Below are positions 6,513 to 10,212 of a DNA stretch of 10,212 nt, in pieces. The DNA lies in contig DAIAVG010000034.1 of the NCBI GenBank assembly GCA_027445725.1, positions 1-10,212 of the forward strand, written 5' to 3'. The stretch is from Acidithiobacillus sp. GTDB taxonomy: Bacteria; Pseudomonadota; Gammaproteobacteria; Acidithiobacillales; Acidithiobacillaceae. Position 1 is the stretch's first letter. Every line of letters starts with the position of its first letter. The position numbers were made by a program, and so were the translations under genes. The notes under the pieces were generated by a model. It had not been told where the DNA came from. It made no database searches and worked only from the letters and a program-made list of their open reading frames with translations.

Positions 6513-7469
6513 TCATCGGCTATCTTCAGCGTCACCGGACAACCTGGCTGGAATCTCCAGGTGGCGTGATCTGGCCAGTTGCCGCAATACTTCCAAGTCG
6601 CCATTCCATTGTGCAAGCGTGCCCCACAGGGGGTGGGGACCGAGATCCTCACCTACCCGCAACATACGCTCGCGAAGGGTTTTGCCGCCAGTGCCCACGG
6701 CCAGGAAAAGTAATATCAAGGTATTGATATAATCCTCGACACGACGTTGCTGGTGGGTAATGCGCAGAAGTTCGGCATACAACGGCAGGCGTTGCGGCTC
6801 GTGGGCGATGGCCCGCCACAGGATCGCCATGCCATAGGCGGGATCAGGGTTACGGGAAACCAAGGTTAGCGCCATCTCCGCAGTCATGGTGACGTTTTGG
6901 GTCTGGGCTTGTGGTACCGGAATGGCCATGCCCACCTTCTCGGCAAGCACGAGGAGTTCGAGATTGCCGGGATCTCGACTCAGACCGGTATCTACCCGTT
7001 CCCGCCACCAGGACTCATTCATGGGTGCGGCTCCCGGCTTTTCTCCCAGGCCTTCCAGCAACGCAGCGTAGCTGTCGATATCTGCCATCGCTAGATAGGT
7101 GTCAAGGAGCTGGTTGATAACCCGTGTTTCGTGGGGATTGAGATCTACATACCAGCGCAACACGGTCGCTGCTTGCGCGTAGTGACCATACTCGAGATAG
7201 ATATTGGCTTCGCTGAGAAGGTCGTCAATGCTGAGCGCTTGCTGTTCGGCGCCACCGGTAGTCGTTACGGATGGAGTAACAGCCTCTACGCTGGATAGTT
7301 CCGGACGAATCTGCGGCGCATCCGCGGCAGGTGCCGAATACGCTGATGAGGAGACTGGCGCGCTGCTTTTATTCTGTAAACGTCGGCGCCGTGCCCGCAG
7401 GCGGATGAAAACTTCCACCAGCAGCAGCAGGACAACAACGATTTCCAACAGTAACATTACACCTTGCAT
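6513..7469 (-). CDS. FimV-like single-span membrane protein with TPR repeats
   Basis: The 318-residue product starts with a strongly hydrophobic segment (MLLLEIVVVLLLLVEVFI, about 5-22) and a basic stop (RLRARRRR). A Ser/Ala/Pro-rich linker (about 35-75) follows. Then a helical region begins with IDDLLSEANIYLEYGHYAQA and DLNPHETRVINQLLDTYLAM (about 81-128), which resembles the C-terminal TPR part of FimV, the Pseudomonas-type pilus and polarity protein. There is no LysM domain, so this is not a full FimV. The positive-inside rule puts the TPR part in the cytoplasm, where it would bind partner proteins. The ATG at 7469 is chosen because GAGGTG lies 5-6 nt upstream; a GTG at 7505 adds 12 residues without a good site. 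It sits between ntrC and ispB in the same direction. The family label is tentative and the function unknown. Confidence 0.65.
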   Translation of the reverse strand: MQGVMLLLEIVVVLLLLVEVFIRLRARRRRLQNKSSAPVSSSAYSAPAADAPQIRPELSSVEAVTPSVTTTGGAEQQALSIDDLLSEANIYLEYGHYAQAATVLRWYVDLNPHETRVINQLLDTYLAMADIDSYAALLEGLGEKPGAAPMNESWWRERVDTGLSRDPGNLELLVLAEKVGMAIPVPQAQTQNVTMTAEMALTLVSRNPDPAYGMAILWRAIAHEPQRLPLYAELLRITHQQRRVEDYINTLILLFLAVGTGGKTLRERMLRVGEDLGPHPLWGTLAQWNGDLEVLRQLARSRHLEIPARLSGDAEDSR

Positions 7470-7508
7470 AGACACCTCAAGCTCGACCAAACTCCCCAAG
7501 CACACCCT

Positions 7509-7517
7509 ATTTTACCA
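7509..7517 (-). promoter_or_regulatory. possible extended -10 promoter for the FimV-like gene
   Basis: TGGTAAAAT on the minus strand fits an extended -10 element (TGn plus TAAAAT) in the 63-bp gap after ntrC. No -35 box is evident. The element sits in the loop between 8-bp inverted repeats AAACTCCC (7489-7496) and GGGAGTTT (7526-7533). A start near 7502 would give a leader of about 33 nt. Confidence 0.3.
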
Positions 7518-7532
7518 GCATACAAGGGAGTT

Positions 7533-8972
7533 TTAGTCGAAAGCCTGGGATTCGCCAGGGCCGCTGCCGGTCGCATCTTCCATGCCTAGTTCTTTCAGCT
7601 TGCGGGTAAGCGTATTACGCCCCCAGCCGAGCTTGTGCGCGGCGTCCTGTTTATGGCCACGGGTATGTTGCAAGGCCGCTTCCAGCAGGCAGCGCTCGAA
7701 CTGCGGCTGAATCTTGTCGAGCAAGGCCTCTTCGCCACCGGCGAGGCGCTGCCGCACCACGGCCCCCAGCAGCAAGCGCCAATCCTGGGTGTTCAAGTCC
7801 TGCGCCATGACAGATGGCGACGGTGCGGCCATTTCCGGCGGCAAATCCGTCACCTGGACCTCGCTGGTAGGTGCCATCACGGTAATCCAGCGACAGACAT
7901 TTTCCAATTGGCGAACATTACCTGGCCAATGCCAATTCATGAAGGCGGACTCCGCCGCCGGACTCAACACCTTACGCTCGACATCCAACTGCTCCGCGCT
8001 GCGACGGAGAAAGTGACGGGCCAGACGCGGGATGTCTTCACGCCGCTCCCGCATGGGCGGGAGGTGGATATGGATGACGTTGAGACGGTGGTAAAGATCT
8101 TCCCGAAAACTACCGTCGCGCACCTTGGCTTCGAGATTCTGGTGGGTCGCGGCGAGAACGCGGACGTCCGCACGTTGGGGCGCATGGCCACCAACCCGGT
8201 AGAAGGTGCCGTCGGAGAGCACCCGCAGCAGCCGCGTCTGCAGGGCGGCGGGCATATCGCCAATTTCATCGAGAAAGAGGGTACCCCCGGAGGCCTGCTC
8301 AAAGCGACCCTGCCGGGTCTGCACCGCCCCGGTAAATGCGCCCTTTTCATGGCCGAAAAGTTCCGATTCAAGTAACTCGGCGGGAATGGCCGCCGTGTTG
8401 ATGGCGATGAAGGGTCCGTGCGCGCGGGGGCTGTGCCTGTGCAGAGCACTGGCCACCAGTTCCTTGCCTGCCCCCGACTCGCCGGTAATAAGCACGTTGA
8501 TCTGTGAACGCGACAGACGACCGATGGCACGAAATACCTCCTGCATGGCCGGAGCTTCGCCAATCATTTCCGCTGGATCGCTCTCCTCAACACCCGCAGC
8601 GCTCGGTTCTGCCTGACTGCCAAGAGCGCGCCGTACCAGGGCAACCGCCTCGTCCATGTCAAAAGGTTTGGGCAGATATTCAAAGGCTCCACTCTGGAAA
8701 GCGGCGACGGCGTTGTCGAGATCGGAGTGCGCTGTCATCACGATTACCGGCAGTTTCGGCCAGCGCGATTGCACCTCGCGCAGAAAAGCCAGTCCATCCA
8801 GGCCCGGCATGCGCAGATCGGTGACGATGGCCTCTGGTTGCTCGCGCCCCAGTGCCCGCAGGGCGCTGTCAGCCTCGGTAAAACTGTGCACCGGGATCTC
8901 GGCCTGGGTCAGCGCTTTCTCTAATACCCAGCGAATGGAAGGGTCATCGTCAATGATCCAGACCTGTTTCAT
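7533..8972 (-). CDS. ntrC: nitrogen regulation response regulator NtrC, sigma-54 activator
   Basis: The 479-residue protein has three NtrC domains. The receiver domain (1-118) has acidic D9/D10, phospho-acceptor D52 in TDLRMPG, T80 and K102 in PKPF. The AAA+ domain (about 135-370) has Walker A GESGAGKE (164-171), the sigma-54 contact loop GAFTGA (211-216), Walker B LFLDEIGD (232-239) and the RERREDIP segment. The Fis-type helix-turn-helix (about 439-461, GHKQDAAHKLGWGRNTLTRKL) binds DNA upstream of target promoters. When phosphorylated by NtrB under nitrogen limitation it drives sigma-54 transcription of genes such as glnA. The ATG overlaps the ntrB stop (ATGA) and has GGGAGG 7 nt upstream, so the pair is translationally coupled. 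All key residues are present. Confidence 0.95.
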   Translation of the reverse strand: MKQVWIIDDDPSIRWVLEKALTQAEIPVHSFTEADSALRALGREQPEAIVTDLRMPGLDGLAFLREVQSRWPKLPVIVMTAHSDLDNAVAAFQSGAFEYLPKPFDMDEAVALVRRALGSQAEPSAAGVEESDPAEMIGEAPAMQEVFRAIGRLSRSQINVLITGESGAGKELVASALHRHSPRAHGPFIAINTAAIPAELLESELFGHEKGAFTGAVQTRQGRFEQASGGTLFLDEIGDMPAALQTRLLRVLSDGTFYRVGGHAPQRADVRVLAATHQNLEAKVRDGSFREDLYHRLNVIHIHLPPMRERREDIPRLARHFLRRSAEQLDVERKVLSPAAESAFMNWHWPGNVRQLENVCRWITVMAPTSEVQVTDLPPEMAAPSPSVMAQDLNTQDWRLLLGAVVRQRLAGGEEALLDKIQPQFERCLLEAALQHTRGHKQDAAHKLGWGRNTLTRKLKELGMEDATGSGPGESQAFD

Positions 8973-10054
8973 GCGGATGCCTCCCGGTGCGGTAAGAGGG
9001 GCAGGGAAACGGAAAACACCGTTTCCTTAGGTTGCGAGTGGCAATGGATCACACCGCCATGCCCACGCACCAGCCCTTGGGCGATAGCGAGTCCCATCCC
9101 CATACCCTCAGCGCGACTGGTCACCAGCGGTAAAAAGATCCGGGGCAACAGTTCTGCGGGGATTCCCGGGCCGCTATCGACGACATCCACGCGCAGTGCC
9201 AGGCGAAACTTGTGATGCAAAAGGGTGACGTAGCGTTCGACCCGGGTGCGAATCAGGATCGTGCCGTGGCGGTCTACCGCCTGCTGGGCGTTACGCATTA
9301 AGTTCAGAAAAACCTGCACCAGTTGCTCCTGATCAGCCAAAATATCGGGGATAGAGGGATCATAATCGAAACGCACGGCAATGCCGGTGGGCAATTCCGC
9401 GTTCAGCAGCCGACGCACATGTTCAAGCACCTGATGGATATTCACTTCGGCAAAAACCGGGCGGCTGCGGGGTCCCTGCAGGCGATCCACCAGATGATGG
9501 AGGCGATCCACCTCATGGAGGATGACCCGGGTGTAATCCTTCAGTTCGGGGCGCTGTAGTTCACGCTCCAGAAGCTGCGTGGCCCCGCGCAAGCCGCCGA
9601 GGGGGTTTTTGATTTCGTGGGCGAGGCCGCGCAGCATCTCCTGGGCGGCACCGTAAATGCGGTCCTGCATCTCCTCCTCGGCATGACGCGCCGGCAATTC
9701 CATTGGCCGCATTTCAATAATGAGACCGTCCGTTGGTGCAGGTGTCACCACCAAATCCACTACCGCACTCCCACCCTCACTCAGCACCAAAGACAAGGCC
9801 CTGCGCAATACGGCCGTGTTCGCCGTGGCGGCATCAGCAAAAAGTGTGACGAAGCGTTCTTCACCGACAATGCTGCAAAGCGCCGACAAGGTCTGTCCCA
9901 GCGCCTGATGCTGGCTGATGCGCAGCAGATTTTCGGCGGCAGGATTCATATAACGGATATGATAATCACCCCCCAGAATCAGTACGGCTGATTCCAGAGC
10001 ATCCAGCACCATATGCTCTGTGGGCAGAGCGGTTATTCTTTTGCGGCGCACCAT
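8969..10054 (-). CDS. ntrB: nitrogen regulation sensor histidine kinase NtrB
   Basis: The 361-residue protein has no membrane segment, as expected for cytosolic NtrB. Residues 15-120 form a PAS domain (LDALESAVLILGGDYHIRYMNPAAENLL). The H box is LRGLAHEIKNPLGG with phospho-acceptor H146. The ATPase domain has the N box NLMRNAQQAV (251-260), G1 DSGPGIP (293-299), the F-box region IFLPLVTSR and G2 GMGMGLAIA (317-325). It phosphorylates NtrC when nitrogen is short and, with PII protein bound, reverses this; that behaviour comes from knowledge of the family. The ATG at 10054 has GGAG 6 nt upstream and gives the normal NtrB length. A TTG at 10117 would add 21 residues, and those bases overlap a sigma-54-like promoter, so it is not favoured. 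Confidence 0.94.
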   Translation of the reverse strand: MVRRKRITALPTEHMVLDALESAVLILGGDYHIRYMNPAAENLLRISQHQALGQTLSALCSIVGEERFVTLFADAATANTAVLRRALSLVLSEGGSAVVDLVVTPAPTDGLIIEMRPMELPARHAEEEMQDRIYGAAQEMLRGLAHEIKNPLGGLRGATQLLERELQRPELKDYTRVILHEVDRLHHLVDRLQGPRSRPVFAEVNIHQVLEHVRRLLNAELPTGIAVRFDYDPSIPDILADQEQLVQVFLNLMRNAQQAVDRHGTILIRTRVERYVTLLHHKFRLALRVDVVDSGPGIPAELLPRIFLPLVTSRAEGMGMGLAIAQGLVRGHGGVIHCHSQPKETVFSVSLPLLPHREASA

Positions 10055-10100
10055 GCAAGCTCCGATTCTGTGACTGATCAAATAGGCTCTATGCTCAGCA

Positions 10101-10117
10101 AGCAAAAAGCGCACCAA
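10101..10117 (-). promoter_or_regulatory. possible sigma-54 (-24/-12) promoter for ntrBC
   Basis: The minus strand reads TTGGTGCGCTTTTTGCT. The invariant GG (10115-10114) and GC (10103-10102) are exactly 10 nt apart, and TTGCT matches the -12 element; TGGTGC matches four of six -24 bases (TGGCAC). Transcription would begin near 10090, leaving a leader of about 36 nt before the ntrB ATG. This would allow NtrC to control its own operon. No canonical NtrC site is visible in the 95 bases upstream. Confidence 0.4.
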
Positions 10118-10212
10118 CTCATCGGGGACGCAACATCCTTCACACCGGCATATTTTAGTTCTTCACATAAAAACCGGACCAGCAATCACTGCGTGATGGC
10201 CTATCGTTGGTT
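10118..10212 (-). other. upstream region of ntrB up to window edge
   Basis: No gene is certain here. A TAAAAT (minus strand, 10157-10152) could be a -10 box, but no -35 box stands at the right distance. An open minus-strand frame from the window edge closes at a TAA just before 10155 and might be the 3' tip of an upstream gene. A plus-strand ATG at 10195 could equally start a divergent one. Too little sequence remains to decide. Confidence 0.3.
10182..10200. repeat. 19-bp palindrome, possible operator
   Basis: GCaATCACtgcGTGATgGC is symmetrical except for one pair and the 3-nt centre; the inner ATCAC/GTGAT arms are perfect. The arms lack the 5-nt spacing of GCACC/GGTGC NtrC sites and do not fit FNR or CRP order. 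It lies about 70 bp upstream of the -24/-12-like element, a distance usual for an enhancer. Confidence 0.3.

Noticed and set aside
7420..7431. CAG-type trinucleotide repeat
   Set aside because: It only encodes the Leu-rich membrane segment of the FimV-like protein on the minus strand.
7544..7559. CCTGG/CCAGG inverted repeat near the ntrC stop as a terminator
   Set aside because: The stem is only 5 bp, lies inside the coding region and lacks a T-run.
7635..8375. Plus-strand open frame of 246 codons opposite ntrC
   Set aside because: It is an antisense shadow of the conserved AAA+ and DNA-binding coding region.

Overview
The window looks like ordinary chromosomal DNA from a GC-rich Gram-negative proteobacterium, gammaproteobacterial or close to it. 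I base this on a soluble NtrB/NtrC pair, an IspB-type octaprenyl diphosphate synthase, a FimV-like TPR protein, a PP0621-type zinc-ribbon membrane peptide and an O-antigen ligase/polymerase. Acidithiobacillus is my best guess for the genus, from general resemblance only. I see no insertion sequence, integrase, phage gene, CRISPR array or toxin module.

Layout. Position 2-376 (+) is the 3' end of an ABC-F ATPase gene (Uup type), the only plus-strand gene. Everything else is on the minus strand and is best read from the right end leftwards. First come ntrB and ntrC (10054-7533), joined by an ATGA overlap. Next is a FimV-like single-span TPR protein (7469-6513), then ispB (6402-5434). A tRNA-Pro(CGG) gene (5422-5346) sits 11 nt behind ispB and ends in a perfect intrinsic terminator. 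A second block codes for envelope proteins: a PP0621-family peptide (5217-5017), coupled by a GTGA overlap to a large Wzy/WaaL-type membrane protein with a C-terminal helical-repeat region (5020-2969). A 217-bp gap with several hairpins follows. Last is a class B penicillin-binding protein of the FtsI type (2751-997), coupled through a TTGA overlap and a strong Shine-Dalgarno site to two small membrane proteins of unknown function. The last of these converges on uup, and the two stop codons overlap.

How the genes work together. The right third is nitrogen-status signalling: kinase NtrB, then the sigma-54 activator NtrC, with a possible sigma-54 promoter in front of ntrB. The middle makes the ubiquinone side chain and a tRNA. 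The left half is cell-envelope assembly: glycan ligation or polymerisation, peptidoglycan transpeptidation, and two small membrane proteins that may act with the transpeptidase. Several database-style starts (GTG/TTG at 5229, 6444, 7505 and 10117) are replaced here by internal starts with better ribosome binding sites.

The least explained part is the PBP plus two small membrane proteins. The PBP has Asp where FtsI proteins carry Asn in the second active-site motif, and it has cysteine pairs in its periplasmic part. I see no clear new system beyond that.
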